A DNA stretch of 64,000 bases, from positions 1 to 64,000 of the forward strand of contig NW_026015657.1 in the NCBI RefSeq assembly GCF_020379485.1, in the 5' to 3' direction. A model generated the notes under the pieces. It made no database searches, had not been told where the DNA came from, and saw only the letters and a program-made list of their open reading frames with translations. Below, one piece after another: positions 11,917-23,152 of the stretch. Source of the DNA: Brassica napus (lineage: Eukaryota; Streptophyta; Magnoliopsida; Brassicales; Brassicaceae). Numbering within the stretch: position 1 is the first letter of the stretch; each line of letters opens with the position of its first letter. A program made the position numbers and the translations under genes.

Positions 11917-12589
11917 TACTCTTCCTCTGAGTCTTTCTCACCATGACCCAAGTCCTGGACAGTCTCCTCAATCTTCCCTGCTTACACCTTGTACCATCTC
12001 TGATCCTGATCAGTCTCTTGCTCTTCTCATATACTTTATATGAAGACTGAACAAGCTCACACAACCCATCCACATCTACTCGCTCATCATCTTTGGCTAC
12101 TTGCATAATCAGCTGACCATATGATGAGTTTAAGCTCACTAGAAGGCTCAAGACTACATCTTGCTCCAGCCTTTCTTGAATCACCTCCGGATCTGATGTT
12201 CTTGATCTCAACAAATCCAGCTCTCTCCACAAGTATTTCAGCTTGCCCACAAGCTGATGGAGTTCTTCCTTTCCTCTTCTCAGGTCTGTGTTAGCTCTCT
12301 TGACTCCACAAACCTTCTTCAGATCGGATCTACTCCCATGAGCTGCTTCAATCCCACATCTTGTATGGTTTTCTTGAACAACTCTATCTTCATACCTCAG
12401 ACTCCACGCCTGACCTGCTTCTGTAGCCATTCTTCTCAAAGGCTTCCCCTTTTTATGACTACTCCACAACACACAGCTCCTCAACACTGCCTTCGCCCAT
12501 CTTGACCAACTTCCACCAGTTTCCTCTTCAAGCTTCAATGGAATACTAGAACTATGCTTCATCTCCATGCCTAGGTTGTTTGTTTCCAT
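11917..12589 (-). pseudogene. Gag N-terminal fragment of element C, cut by B
   Basis: The frame starts at an ATG on the minus strand at 12589 and stays open to the B insertion, about 224 codons. It resembles the gag of element I at 27476 on (shared SRWAKA or SRWAKR, a PEVIQER-like stretch and CKQGRLRRLS). It has the helical capsid part, but no CCHC zinc knuckle is seen before the break. The lost part may be outside the window, so absence is not proved for C itself. Confidence 0.7.
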
Positions 12590-12732
12590 CAGAAATATCC
12601 AAACGAGCCTAGTGACTGAAGAACATAACCCAGACTCACCAAGAACACTCAAGAACACCAAGAACACTAAGAACACTCAAGAAAGAACCCAGATTTGCGA
12701 AAAAGAAATCACACACTCACCCCCTTTTGAGC

Positions 12733-12750
12733 AACCTGGCTCTGATACCA
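12733..12750 (-). other. Primer-binding site of C
   Basis: The minus strand reads tggtatcagagccaggtt, directly against the LTR end at 12751. Confidence 0.85.
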
Positions 12751-13186
12751 TATACACTTTTGTGTTTTAGAGTGTGTTTAATAATAATCAGAGAAGATTA
12801 GAGTAAAGTTTAGAGAGAATAGAGAGATTCTAGAGAGAGAGAGACTCAAAACTCCATTTATTAATTTAATGTCTCAGATACAAGTTATAAATGAAGAGAT
12901 AAGGCTGATACAAAGAGGATTTCGAAAATGGGACTCAAAGCATGTGAAGTCAAGGCTAGCTGGCTGCTGAGAGGCTTCACATGCTTGGACAGGCTGTAAA
13001 GTGGCTTCACCTTTCCAGCTATGACCAAACCTTATCCACACCACTCCTTGCTCCCCTTTGGACGTGATCCCTTCTCCAAATAGGTTCAAGGTAACTTCCC
13101 ATGCTTTTATCTTACCACTCCAAAGTTACTGTGGTAAAATAAAAGTTACCATGGTAATCTCTAAAGTTACTGTCTCAGCCTCAACA
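12751..13186 (-). repeat. 5' LTR of element C
   Basis: A 436-bp LTR starting TGTTGAGGCTGAG and ending TATA on the minus strand. It carries repeated TTACTGTGG and GTTACC motifs at 13090-13175, also seen in the LTRs of E and I. Confidence 0.8.
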
Positions 13187-13518
13187 GGGTTATCCCAGGA
13201 TCAGGAATCTGGAAGAAGAGAGTCTTCCAATCCTACTAGTGAAGCTGAAAGAACAACTCCTCTTGATCATGAGAGGGGGAGTGGAACTGAATCTCATGAG
13301 CAAGTGCACAATCAAGAAGATTCAGGCCAGCATAATCAAGAGGTGACACAGGAAGTAGAGAGTGGTGCTCAGTCTAGTGGAGATGGGCAAAGAGAGTCTA
13401 CTGGCTCAGATGAGAGTGGTACTCAGTCTAGTGGAGATTGGGAAGTAGAACCTGATGGGTCAAATGAGAGTGGTGCTCAATCAAGTGAAGATAGGCAAGA
13501 AACACAAGAAGAACAAGT
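13187..13518 (+). repeat. Left arm of a 332-bp inverted repeat within D
   Basis: The plus strand encodes the linker after integrase (GLSQDQESGRRESS and on), the same segment found on the minus strand at 13588-13919. By eye the arms differ at only about five to seven positions. The arm ends where element C begins, so it may have been longer before C inserted. Confidence 0.9.
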
Positions 13519-13587
13519 GGTACACTCTCGTGTTTACCCAGTTGGAAGCATCTCTCTTCACCCTTGTGCTCCTCCTTAGCTCCTGAA

Positions 13588-13919
13588 CTTGTTCGTCTTG
13601 TGTTTCTTGCCTATCTTCACTTGATTGAGCACCACTCTCATTTGACCCATCAGGATCTACTTCCCAATCTCCACTAGACTGAGTACCACTCTCATCTGAG
13701 CCAGTAGACTCTCTTTGCCCATCTCCACTAGACTGAGCACCACTCTCTACTTCCTGTGTCATCTCTTGATTATGCTGGCCTGAATCTTCTTGATTGTGCA
13801 CTTGCTCATGAGATTCAGTTCCATTCCCCCTCTCATGATCAAGAGGAGTTGTTCTTTCAGCTTCACTAGTAGGATTGGAAGACTCTCTTCTTCCAGATTC
13901 CTGATCCTGGGATAACCCT
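13588..13919 (-). repeat. Right arm of the 332-bp inverted repeat within D
   Basis: Reverse complement of 13187-13518. The spacer of about 69 bases at 13519-13587 is normal pol sequence (ELRRSTR to NTRVY) that continues the minus-strand frame, so this arm is the original and the left arm is the added copy. Confidence 0.9.
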
Positions 13920-15510
13920 ATCCCTAGCTTCTCCAACAGCACCCTCAGTGTTGTTGCTCTATCAGATGGAGCTTGAGACAAATCCTTCAGATTTTCCCAC
14001 TCCTTTTCTTCATAATACCCTTTGGATTCAATAAACTTCACTTCTCTAGATACCATCACTCTCCTTGCTTCAGGATCATAGCACTTGTATCCCTTCTGAG
14101 TGATAGAGTATCCAATAAACATTGCCTTAGTACTCTTTGCCTCCAGCTTGTTTCTCTGTTCTCCTGGAGTCATGACATAGCATACACACCCAAATACTCG
14201 TAGGTGATCAATAAAAGGCTTGCTCTTATTCAGCACCTCAAATGGAGACAGATTCTTCAGTATCTTGGTTGGGACCCGGTTGATGAGGTAGCAAGCAGTT
14301 TGAACAGCATCTCCCCAAAATCTTTTTGGGACATTTGCATGAAACATCATCGACCTAGCAACCTCCATCAAGTGCCTATTCTTCCTCTCAGCTACACCAT
14401 TCTGCTGTGGTGTGTAGGGAGAACTGGTCTGATGCACAATCCCATGCTTGGCTAGATGACTCTTGAAGGCATTGCTGATGTATTCACCTCCGTTGTCTGA
14501 TCTCAGTACCTTCACAGTAGCATTGTATTGATTAGATACATATGCTTGGAAGTTCATAAACGCTTCTAGCACCTTATCTTTAGATGGAAGCAATGTGAGC
14601 CATGTATACTTAGACTTCTCATCAATGAATGTCACAAAGTATTTATGGCTGTCTCTAGACATGCATGGAGCGGTCCACACATCCGAGTGAACTAGATCAA
14701 AGCAATGCTCATAAGTAGTCTTAGATGTTGGGAAAACAGTCCTACAATGCTTTCCTAATATGCATGCTTCACAATCCAAGTGATTGAATGACATATTAGG
14801 GATTATCAACTCAATGGCACGAGCATGAGGATGTCCTAATCTAGCATGCCAAGTAATACTATCAATCTTCTCAGCAGTACTACTCAAGCAACTAGAATCA
14901 AAGGGATTAGAGGTCTTAGCCAAGTCGAGGTGGTATAGCTGATTTTTGCTGTCTCCTCTGCCAATGACTCTCCCAGTCTTCAAATCTTGGAACTCAACTT
15001 CATCAGGTCTGAATACTACTTGACAATCAAGATCAATGGTAGCTTTCTTCACAGATAATAGATTTGAAGTGAACTGAGGCATATAGAAAGCAGCCGTGTC
15101 CTTCTCAAACAGTTTGAGCTTTCCCACTCCTTCTATTGGGATCATAGCGCCATTAGCTATCTTAACACTCCCTGTTGCAGCCTTGATCTCACTTATAAGC
15201 CTCCTATCACTGATCATATGATGACTTGCTCCAGAATCAATCACCATGGGTTTAGAAGCTCCGGATTGTATAGTATGCTTCTTGCTTGCTGTTAAGGCTT
15301 GTACATGTTCCATGAACACTCTCCATTCCTTCCTGGTGATGCGATCATCAGCTCCACTCCCTTTCTCCTGCTCTCTTAACACCCCACTGTCTTCTACTGA
15401 TTCCCCCATGTAGGCTGAGTAAGAACACTCTCCCACAACTCTCTTTCTACCCTTTCCTATGTTGATAGAAGCTTTGGATAGCATTCTGCACCTTCTCTTC
15501 TTCCGGAAGC

Positions 15511-15633
15511 CCTCACTCCTACTCCCGGTTAGCCTCCATGAGCCCTCACTCCTACTCATGGTTAGCTTCTGGAAGCTCTCACTCCTACTCCCAGTTGGCT
15601 TCCATGAGCTCTCACTCCTACTCATGGTTAGCC
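15511..15633 (-). repeat. 33-bp tandem repeat in gag of D
   Basis: Almost four units with a 33-bp period, alternating in two slightly different forms (66-bp super-period). They encode 11-residue units beginning SRSE, on the order SRSESSWKPTG and SRSEGSWRLTG. The unit keeps the reading frame. Confidence 0.8.
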
Positions 15634-16352
15634 TCTCATCATCTCTCATTATCTCATACGCCCTTCTTATAAGCCCACAAATCTCTTCCATTTCCGGAAG
15701 CTGTTCCCCTCTTAGAACCATCTCTACCAGCCACCCATATGATGACTCCATGCTCGCCAAGAGCTTCAAGACCGTCTCTTGCTCTTGTGTAGTATCCCCA
15801 TCCACATGGGATCTCAACCCTTGTAGTTCAACCCACAAATGTTGTAGCTTCCTCACATGGTTATTGAACTCTTCTCTTCCTGGTTTACCTCCACTGATCA
15901 CCTTCTTGACTTCATACACTCTCCTAAGACTGATCTTGTTCTCATAAACATCTTCAATCTTCTCAAGCAGTGTACTTTCTTCAAGACTAAAGCAACTTCC
16001 ACTTGTTTCTCTTGCTGTCTGATCTTTCTCAGCAGCTCTACCCTTCAAAGACTCTTCCTTCTCATGGTTTCTCCAAACTCCACACCTCTTCAGAGTCGCT
16101 CTCATTTGTGAGAACCACCCCCACTCATTTCTTCTATCTTCCTTCTCTTCACGCCTTGCTGAACCACAAGCTAGACCCATCTTCTGACCTTGTCAAACAC
16201 CTAAAGGGACTCCCTTGAAGCTGACTCTCCAAAAGAAACACCAACAGACACAAACTTGACTTTTAAAGGATCTAGCTCTCGACAACTCTCAAGAACTCTC
16301 AAGAACACTCAAGAACATTTAGAAAAACGAAATCACTCTCTCCTTTTGAACG

Positions 16353-16370
16353 AACCTGGCTCTGATACCA
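16353..16370 (-). other. Primer-binding site of D
   Basis: The minus strand reads tggtatcagagccaggtt, directly against the LTR end at 16371. Confidence 0.85.
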
Positions 16371-16885
16371 TATTAGATTTGGTGATTTAAGAAGTGATTA
16401 AGTCTAATCTGAGAATTAAAGAGATTGGAGATTAAGAACAAGAGAGAGACTTAAGAGAGAGAGACTCAAAACTCCATTACTTTATTAATGAGTGAGGTTA
16501 CATATTTATAAGAGAGCTACAAGGGTTTCCAAAACTCGAAATGGGCACTATTGAAGCATGTGGAGTCAAAGGTTGCTTTAGAGATGGACGGATAAGAGGA
16601 CTCGCATGCTTCCTCTCCTTACAGCCTGTCACAGCCTGGCATGCTCTTCCCTTATCCTCTCAACGTTCTGATCCTTCTCCTCTTGAGTAACTCTTCCTCG
16701 TTTACCATTTCACTTGGGCAATGCATGGTAAGTTTTGGTCGAGGCTTGGATGGTACGGACTGTACGGCTTGTACGGCCTTGTACGGACGTCCGTACCATA
16801 CTCTCTCTAAACTCCACTCTGCCTCATCTCTTCATCTCCTCAACTCCTCTTCTCTTCTCACTTATATGCTTAACTCAACTCAACA
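16371..16885 (-). repeat. 5' LTR of element D
   Basis: A 515-bp LTR starting TGTTGAGTTGAGTT on the minus strand and ending ATA. A TATA-like tataaata appears on the minus strand near 16503-16510. Five GTAC cores lie at 16752-16797. It is distantly similar to the LTR of element L. Confidence 0.82.
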
Positions 16886-18273
16886 CTTCATCCTAACTCC
16901 TATGAGATTTATTCAACTTCCTAGTGATTCTCCATTACTTTATATATCAAAATCAAGCTTCTTCCATCGTGATTCATCCTGGTTTGATTAGAATGACAAA
17001 GAAGCTGTCATATTCCCAAACAGGAAAAATGGGATCACCTGATTTGAAAGTGGGATAGCTTCTTCATCCTAACTCCTATGAAATTTATTCAACTTCCTAG
17101 TGATTCTCCATTACTATATGTATCAAAATCAAGCTTCTTACATCGCGATTCATCCTGTTTTGATTAGAATGACAAGGAAGCTGTCATATTCCCAAACAGG
17201 AAAACTGGGATCACCTGATTTGAAAGTGGGATAGCTTCTTCATCCTAACTCCTATGAGATTTATTCAACTTCCAAATGGTTCTCCACTACTTTATGTATC
17301 CAATTCAAGCTTCTTACATCATGATTCATCCTGGTTTGATTAGAATGACAAAGAAGCTGTCATATTCCCAAACAGGAAAATTGGGATCACCTGATTTGAA
17401 AGTGGGACAGCTTCTTCATCCTAACTCCTATGAGATTTATTCAACTTCCTAATGATTCTCCATTACTTTATGTATCAAAATTAAGCTTCTTACGTCGCGA
17501 TTCATCCTGGTTTGATTAGAATGACAAGGAAGCTGTCATATTCCCAAACAGGAAAAATGGGATCACCTGATTTGAAAGTGGGATAGCTTCTTCATCCTAA
17601 CTCCTATGAAATTTATTCAACTTCCTAGTGATTCTCCATTACTATATGTATCAAAATCAAGCTTCTTACATCGCGATTCATCCTGTTTTGATTAGAATGA
17701 CAAGGAAGCTGTCATATTCCCAAACAGGAAAACTGGGATCACCTGATTTGAAAGTGGGATAGCTTCTTCATCCTAACTCCTATGAGATTTATTCAACTTC
17801 CTAGTGATTCTCCATTACTTTATATAACAAAATCAAGCTTCTTACATCGCGATTCATCCTGGTTTAATTAGAATGACAAAGAAGCTGTCATATTCCCAAA
17901 CAGGAAAATTGGGATCACCTGATTTGAAAGTGAGACAGCTTCTTCATCCTAACTCCTATGAGATTTATTCAACTTCCTAATGATTCTCCATTACTTTATG
18001 TATCAAAATCAAGCTTCTTACGTCGCGATTCATCCTGGTTTGATTAGAATGACAAGGAAGCTGTCATATTCCCAAACAGGAAAACTGGGATCACCTAATT
18101 TGAAAGTGGGATAGCTTCTTCATCCTAACTCCTATGAGATTTATTCAACTTCCTAATGGTTCTCCACTACTTTATGTATCCAATTCAAGCTTCTTAGATC
18201 ACGATTCATCCTGGTTTGATTAGAATGACAAAGAAGCTGTCATATTCCCAAACAGGAAAACTGGGATCACCTG
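16886..18273 (+). repeat. Centromere-type satellite, subfamily 1, 176-bp monomers
   Basis: Seven full monomers and one partial one (156 bases) start at 16886, 17062, 17238, 17414, 17590, 17766, 17942 and 18118, each exactly 176 bases apart. Each contains caagcttctta and a cacctgatttg box. Monomers 2 and 5 look identical and 4 and 7 nearly so, giving a three-monomer (528-bp) register. From memory this resembles Brassica CentBr satellite; which subfamily is not certain. Confidence 0.92.
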
Positions 18274-18980
18274 TGGTGCAGCCTGGGTATGGCTTAAACT
18301 CTGGATCACTTGAAGGTGGATGGATAGAGGGTGTTCTAAGAGGCTACTAGCTCTCCTTTGAACTATGAACGTTTCCCTGAGCCTGTGGGTTGGCGCCAAG
18401 GATGGTTTGCTACTCAAAGACACAAGATCACCTTGTATTGTCTAAGATGGGATTCACAGGAATTCCTTCCTTTAAGTGAGATCAATGTTCTAGAGCTGAA
18501 CAGAGAAAGCTAGAGACAAGACAACAAAGTTGACTGAATAATTCTTAGATTGAAAGTTGAGAAAACAAAGCTGCGTCCCCCATGTTCTTAAAGGTAAAAT
18601 CGAAAACCCTAATAATAAACCAAGGTGGTTTAATTCTAATTCTAATCCTAATTGTCTTTGGTTTAAATTAAATGAAAGCCCAATAACCGAAGCCCTTACA
18701 AAGTAATTAAATTAAACCAACAAGCTGGTTTATCTTGATCTCCTTGCCTTGAACCAAGGCCCACGGTTTTGGCTAACTCCTGGAGCCTCTCCTCTTGTGC
18801 TCTCAGTCTTGATCTAGTAACTGGTCCACTCCACACACTGGATGGCTCACATGGTATCTCACTCTGGTTCCGGTTCTCTTCAGTATCCTCAGCTTCACAC
18901 CTCTCTTCTACGGCAGTCTCATCACTTGGCTCGTCCTCATCAGTCTCGCTCAGCTCCTCTTCTATGTCTCTGGTCATGGC
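18274..18980 (-). repeat. 3' LTR of element G, major part (continues at 23153-23164)
   Basis: On the minus strand the LTR starts TGGTGTAGCC at 23164, is split by E after twelve bases, and ends GGCTGCACCA at 18274. These ends are inverted copies of each other with one mismatch. The non-coding part at 18274-18695 is AT-rich and shows nothing else I recognise. No second LTR is in the window, so the call rests on the polypurine tract, the termini and the satellite boundary. Confidence 0.68.
18696..18980 (-). pseudogene. C-terminal end of G polyprotein inside its LTR
   Basis: About 95 codons, acidic (EEELSETDEDEPSDE) and then GPVTRSRLRAQEERL, which matches the GPITRA motif at the C-terminus of elements A and F. 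If E and one copy of its atggc duplication are ignored, the frame continues without a break from the integrase segment at 23153-24360. As in A and F, the coding sequence runs into the LTR. E separates the two pieces today. Confidence 0.7.
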
Positions 18981-20001
18981 TATGAGATTTGAGAGCTCTG
19001 GCTGTGTATGTGTATGAGAAGCCATTAGAGGCAAAGAATAATGTCTTGAACTAGTTGAATAAGAGGTCTGATGAAACTAGTATGAACTTGAATCAGAAAC
19101 AAAGAGACTTAGAGAGATTAAGAGATTAGAGACTAAGAAAGGGGTAGATTAAGGGAATCTGATCAAGAACACACTTTTATATTTATGAAGGAGATGGGGA
19201 AAACCCCCATACTCTCTTAAGAGAGTTACAAACGCCCATGAGGGTCTTTATATAGGTTTTACACTCTTGCAAACTCATAAACCTATATCTAATGGATAGA
19301 AATAACTTAAGAGGAATGGATGGTGAGGATGAGTTGGTCTTGTTGTAATCTGAGTGATGTGTGCTGATTGGATAAGCTAAGCTGGCTCACTTTAATTCAA
19401 ACCAAGGCAAGCTGGCTCCTTGCTTGTGATTGGCTCTCCTTAGGCTCCTACTAATCTTCCCATGCATCTGTCCAGGTTCATGGTCGTGGCTCCCTTCTCT
19501 TTACAGCAAGAGACAGCCTGTCCAAGACCAGAACTAGCCAATCACACACAAGGAAGCTCCCATTGGTTGTTTGCCTCCACAAAGCATCTTCTTGATTCCC
19601 TTTGACTAGATTCAAACCTTGGTGCCTTATCCATATACTATGCACACTCTTCACATCCTGAATAGTGACCCAAATAGTGAATAGTCAACCTGAATAGTGA
19701 CTAGTGATTCACTATTCACTTTTACACAAACTTGCCCAAACTTCTCCAATCTTACTGTGGTAACTTTCCAAAGTTACTGTGGTAACTTTGGAGTTACTGT
19801 CTGACCCAAATCTTCTCCAAATGGTGTCTAAGTCCCTCCTGGACTTAACCCTATCTTTGCACACTCATCAGACCACTTCTGAAGCCTTAAGACTCTCCCA
19901 AAGCCTTAACATACAATCTCTGAAGATCTTGCCATGTCTTTGCACAAGCACCAACTCAACTCATCACTTTTGCTTCTCCACTTCTTCTCTTCAAGTTAAC
20001 A
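18981..20001 (-). repeat. 3' LTR of element E
   Basis: A 1021-bp copy with a constant offset of 3151 to 22132-23152 and no difference seen. It starts TGTTAACTTG and ends CTCATA on the minus strand. Inverted TTACTGTGGTAAC motifs are at 19751-19800, and repeated tgaatagtga units at 19668-19715. Confidence 0.93.
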
Positions 20002-22131
20002 CTCCCCCTCAAGCTTGACTCTAGCTGATCCTAAGTCAAGCTTGGAACCTTGAAGAACTTCCTCATTAAAAACCTCACCAAGGAAAACCCTTTGGGACAA
20101 AACCTTGATGAGGGAAAAAGAGTAAAGTCTCCAAGGCTTAGGGATTGGCCAGTGAGTCTTTGTGCCTTACCAACAATGTAAGGGACACAAAGACTCTGGA
20201 TCATGGCCTCTACAATCATCCCACGCCTTGTACTCTCCTTACTGCCTAATCTTGGTCTCTCCCCCTTTCACCTAACCTCTTGTTAGGTTGAAGTGCTCGG
20301 ACACACCAGATCAGCCTCTTCTTGGAGATACAACTTCTCTTACTGAGTCTTGGCTGCTTCTTCTTCTTATAGAGTCGCCACCTTGTTGCTTGAGCTACAT
20401 GAGGATGCTTCAGACACTCTCCAATCACCTCAACACTTGAAGCCGCCTTGGACATTGCTTCTTCATCCTTCATCATACTTCTCAACAGGTTGCTTCCTCT
20501 TCTAGAATAACCACCAAGCTCTCTTGGATCATGTAAGCTTCAACACTCCCCCTCAAGCTTGAGACTCTCACAGGAACAAGCTTGAATGGATTGCTTCATG
20601 ATCCTCACACACACACCATTGCCGCTCCTCTTCTGATCTTGCCATCTTCATGGAATGCTTGTGGAAGCTTCAGCTATCTCTCCAATCACTTCACACTAGA
20701 AGCCGCCTTGATAGAGTTGCCTTCATCTTCTCACAGCCAAGAGTACTCTGTCTTAGTTTGAGTACTCTCTTGAATAGACTCGCCACAGCCTAAGCCCGGA
20801 TGGCTCCTTCTTCAGATGCTTGCAATGGACTTCTTGGATCGCTTGGAAGCTCACTAAACTCCCCTCCTCAAGCTTGGATTGAGTATAGGTCCAAGCTTGC
20901 AAGTGAGCTTCAGTGACACTTCACACCAGTGGCGCATCACCACTTCTCTCTCAACTCTCCATTGCTCCACACAATGGGCAAAGTCTTCCTCTTTCAACTC
21001 GGATGGATGGTGAACCAAGAACACCTCTTGTGAACCTGAAACATCACTCAAACTCCAGCAAAGATAAGACACAAGTGCATTGGGTCAACCCTTGATGCAT
21101 CATCAAGTTTGAACACCAATGTCTTTAAGCAATGCAACAGATTAAACTAGACATTTTCAAGTTCTAATCTTTGCAAGCAAACTCTCTAAGCACTAGCATG
21201 ATCCTAACAGATTCAATACAAGCTACTTAGGCAATTTTTAAAGCTTCTTTACTCAGCATTTAGACATGAATCTAATGCTTCAATGTAAGACAGCCATTTG
21301 ACAGTATGCACTAACCTTAATCAGTTTTAATTCATGAATGCAACAATACAATCCATCACACATTCATTTATAACTTAGGCTAAGCATTACTATCATCACT
21401 TATCATCAGACAATGCATTACTTTCAATCTGTTTTCAGTTCATGAGCTTCAAACAATATCATTTCACATTTAGCAAACTCATTACTTAACAGGAGCAAGC
21501 ATTTTACTCTTTAAACACTAAACAAGCCTTTAAAGCATCCTGGGACAGATTCAACTAATTATATTTAGCAATCACACATTATCCTCAGGTTTTTCAATCA
21601 ATACACATCACAATAACCAGGCACAGTCACAACACAAGCTCATTATCAAGAAGGTTTTAAAGAATCGCTTACACAAGGAACCAGGTTGGTTCCTTAAGCC
21701 TCCAAAGGCAATCTGGCCATGATATGGTTGGATTCAAGAGTCTGGATCGTCACCCACCTCCTTCTCCTTCAGTCCATGGCCTCCTTCTTGTTTCTCACAC
21801 CCAAAGACCCCTCCTTGCTCCATACTATCAAGCCAGCTTCTCTTCACTTCATCTTTCTTGTAGCAGGATGTAACAAGCTCTTGGACAAGGAGTTTTGGCT
21901 TGAGGTTCATGACGCCTCTCCATCCTCCTTTGCTTCCAATGAGACTCTCTCCATCAGGTACAGACAGCAACGGCTTGAGGGACAGGATAACACTCCATGG
22001 CTTCAAGTCTCTTCTTCTTCAAGAGCTGAACTCGGATGGATATGACTTCAAGGGTTTGGTTTGAGCTGAGATGAGAGCTGTGGATTTGCGGAAGCTCAGC
22101 TCAGGTTCTGATGAACCTGGCTCTGATACCA
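20002..22131 (-). other. Internal region of E, no coding domain
   Basis: No frame with gag or pol similarity. On the minus strand an intron-like segment runs from gtaagc (21672-21667) to the cag ending at 21036, 637 bases. The flanking sequence matches J around 38410 and 39040. The stretch at 20860-21060 resembles the post-intron segment of H. Confidence 0.7.
22114..22131 (-). other. Primer-binding site of E
   Basis: The minus strand reads tggtatcagagccaggtt, directly against the LTR at 22132. Confidence 0.85.
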
Positions 22132-23152
22132 TATGAGATTTGAGAGCTCTGGCTGTGTATGTGTATGAGAAGCCATTAGAGGCAAAGAATAATGTCTTGA
22201 ACTAGTTGAATAAGAGGTCTGATGAAACTAGTATGAACTTGAATCAGAAACAAAGAGACTTAGAGAGATTAAGAGATTAGAGACTAAGAAAGGGGTAGAT
22301 TAAGGGAATCTGATCAAGAACACACTTTTATATTTATGAAGGAGATGGGGAAAACCCCCATACTCTCTTAAGAGAGTTACAAACGCCCATGAGGGTCTTT
22401 ATATAGGTTTTACACTCTTGCAAACTCATAAACCTATATCTAATGGATAGAAATAACTTAAGAGGAATGGATGGTGAGGATGAGTTGGTCTTGTTGTAAT
22501 CTGAGTGATGTGTGCTGATTGGATAAGCTAAGCTGGCTCACTTTAATTCAAACCAAGGCAAGCTGGCTCCTTGCTTGTGATTGGCTCTCCTTAGGCTCCT
22601 ACTAATCTTCCCATGCATCTGTCCAGGTTCATGGTCGTGGCTCCCTTCTCTTTACAGCAAGAGACAGCCTGTCCAAGACCAGAACTAGCCAATCACACAC
22701 AAGGAAGCTCCCATTGGTTGTTTGCCTCCACAAAGCATCTTCTTGATTCCCTTTGACTAGATTCAAACCTTGGTGCCTTATCCATATACTATGCACACTC
22801 TTCACATCCTGAATAGTGACCCAAATAGTGAATAGTCAACCTGAATAGTGACTAGTGATTCACTATTCACTTTTACACAAACTTGCCCAAACTTCTCCAA
22901 TCTTACTGTGGTAACTTTCCAAAGTTACTGTGGTAACTTTGGAGTTACTGTCTGACCCAAATCTTCTCCAAATGGTGTCTAAGTCCCTCCTGGACTTAAC
23001 CCTATCTTTGCACACTCATCAGACCACTTCTGAAGCCTTAAGACTCTCCCAAAGCCTTAACATACAATCTCTGAAGATCTTGCCATGTCTTTGCACAAGC
23101 ACCAACTCAACTCATCACTTTTGCTTCTCCACTTCTTCTCTTCAAGTTAACA
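22132..23152 (-). repeat. 5' LTR of element E
   Basis: Identical by eye to 18981-20001. A tatataaag TATA box reads on the minus strand near 22398-22406. Confidence 0.93.

Larger units (their letters stand above)
11917..13186 (-). mobile_element. Element C: copia retrotransposon, only LTR and gag in window
   Basis: A 436-bp minus-strand 5' LTR, a primer site at 12733-12750 and the start of gag are visible. Element B interrupts gag at 11917, so the rest of C lies to the left of the window. The right end abuts element D sequence (gggtt) at 13187. Protein similarity to the gag of element I places C in the same family group. Confidence 0.8.
13519..16180 (-). pseudogene. Gag-protease-integrase part of element D polyprotein, truncated
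   Basis: The frame starts at an ATG on the minus strand at 16180 and is open to the inverted-repeat junction. The gag helices are followed by four 11-residue Ser-Arg-rich repeats where a zinc knuckle would be expected. Protease has DSGASHHMIS, then come the pre-integrase HHCC motif (WHARLGHPHA to CILGKHC) and the integrase DDE residues in HSDVW, RSDNGGE and NGVAERKNRH. The closest relative in the window is element I. The frame continues to 13481 only through the duplicated arm and then stops. RT and RNase H are absent here, so the product could not support transposition alone. Confidence 0.85.
13187..16885 (-). mobile_element. Element D: copia retrotransposon with inverted duplication, left part outside window
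   Basis: A 515-bp minus-strand 5' LTR, a primer site at 16353-16370 and a gag-protease-integrase frame run leftward. At 13519 the pol sequence stops and an inverted copy of the preceding segment begins, which is then cut by element C. RT and RNase H are not present in the window. The LTR lies against satellite type 1 at 16886 (flank cttca). Confidence 0.82.
18981..23152 (-). mobile_element. Element E: complete non-coding LTR retrotransposon (LARD-like)
   Basis: Two 1021-bp LTRs that look identical flank 2130 bases without gag or pol. A primer site is at 22114-22131 and a polypurine tract at 20002-20008 (ctcccc on the plus strand). The target duplication atggc is at 18976-18980 and 23153-23157. 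Its leader resembles B, H and J, including the conserved intron-like segment, so it looks like a non-autonomous member of that group. It is inserted in the 3' LTR of G. Confidence 0.9.

Noticed and set aside
13058..13579. A 173-codon plus-strand frame as a separate gene
   Set aside because: It is the flipped arm of the D inverted repeat joined to LTR sequence of C.
16886..18273. CRISPR-like regular array
   Set aside because: Whole 176-bp units repeat without unique spacers; this is a eukaryotic satellite.
18271..18700. A host gene fragment or promoter between the satellite and the G coding tail
   Set aside because: The termini TGGTGTAGCC and GGCTGCACCA and the polypurine tract explain it as the LTR of G.
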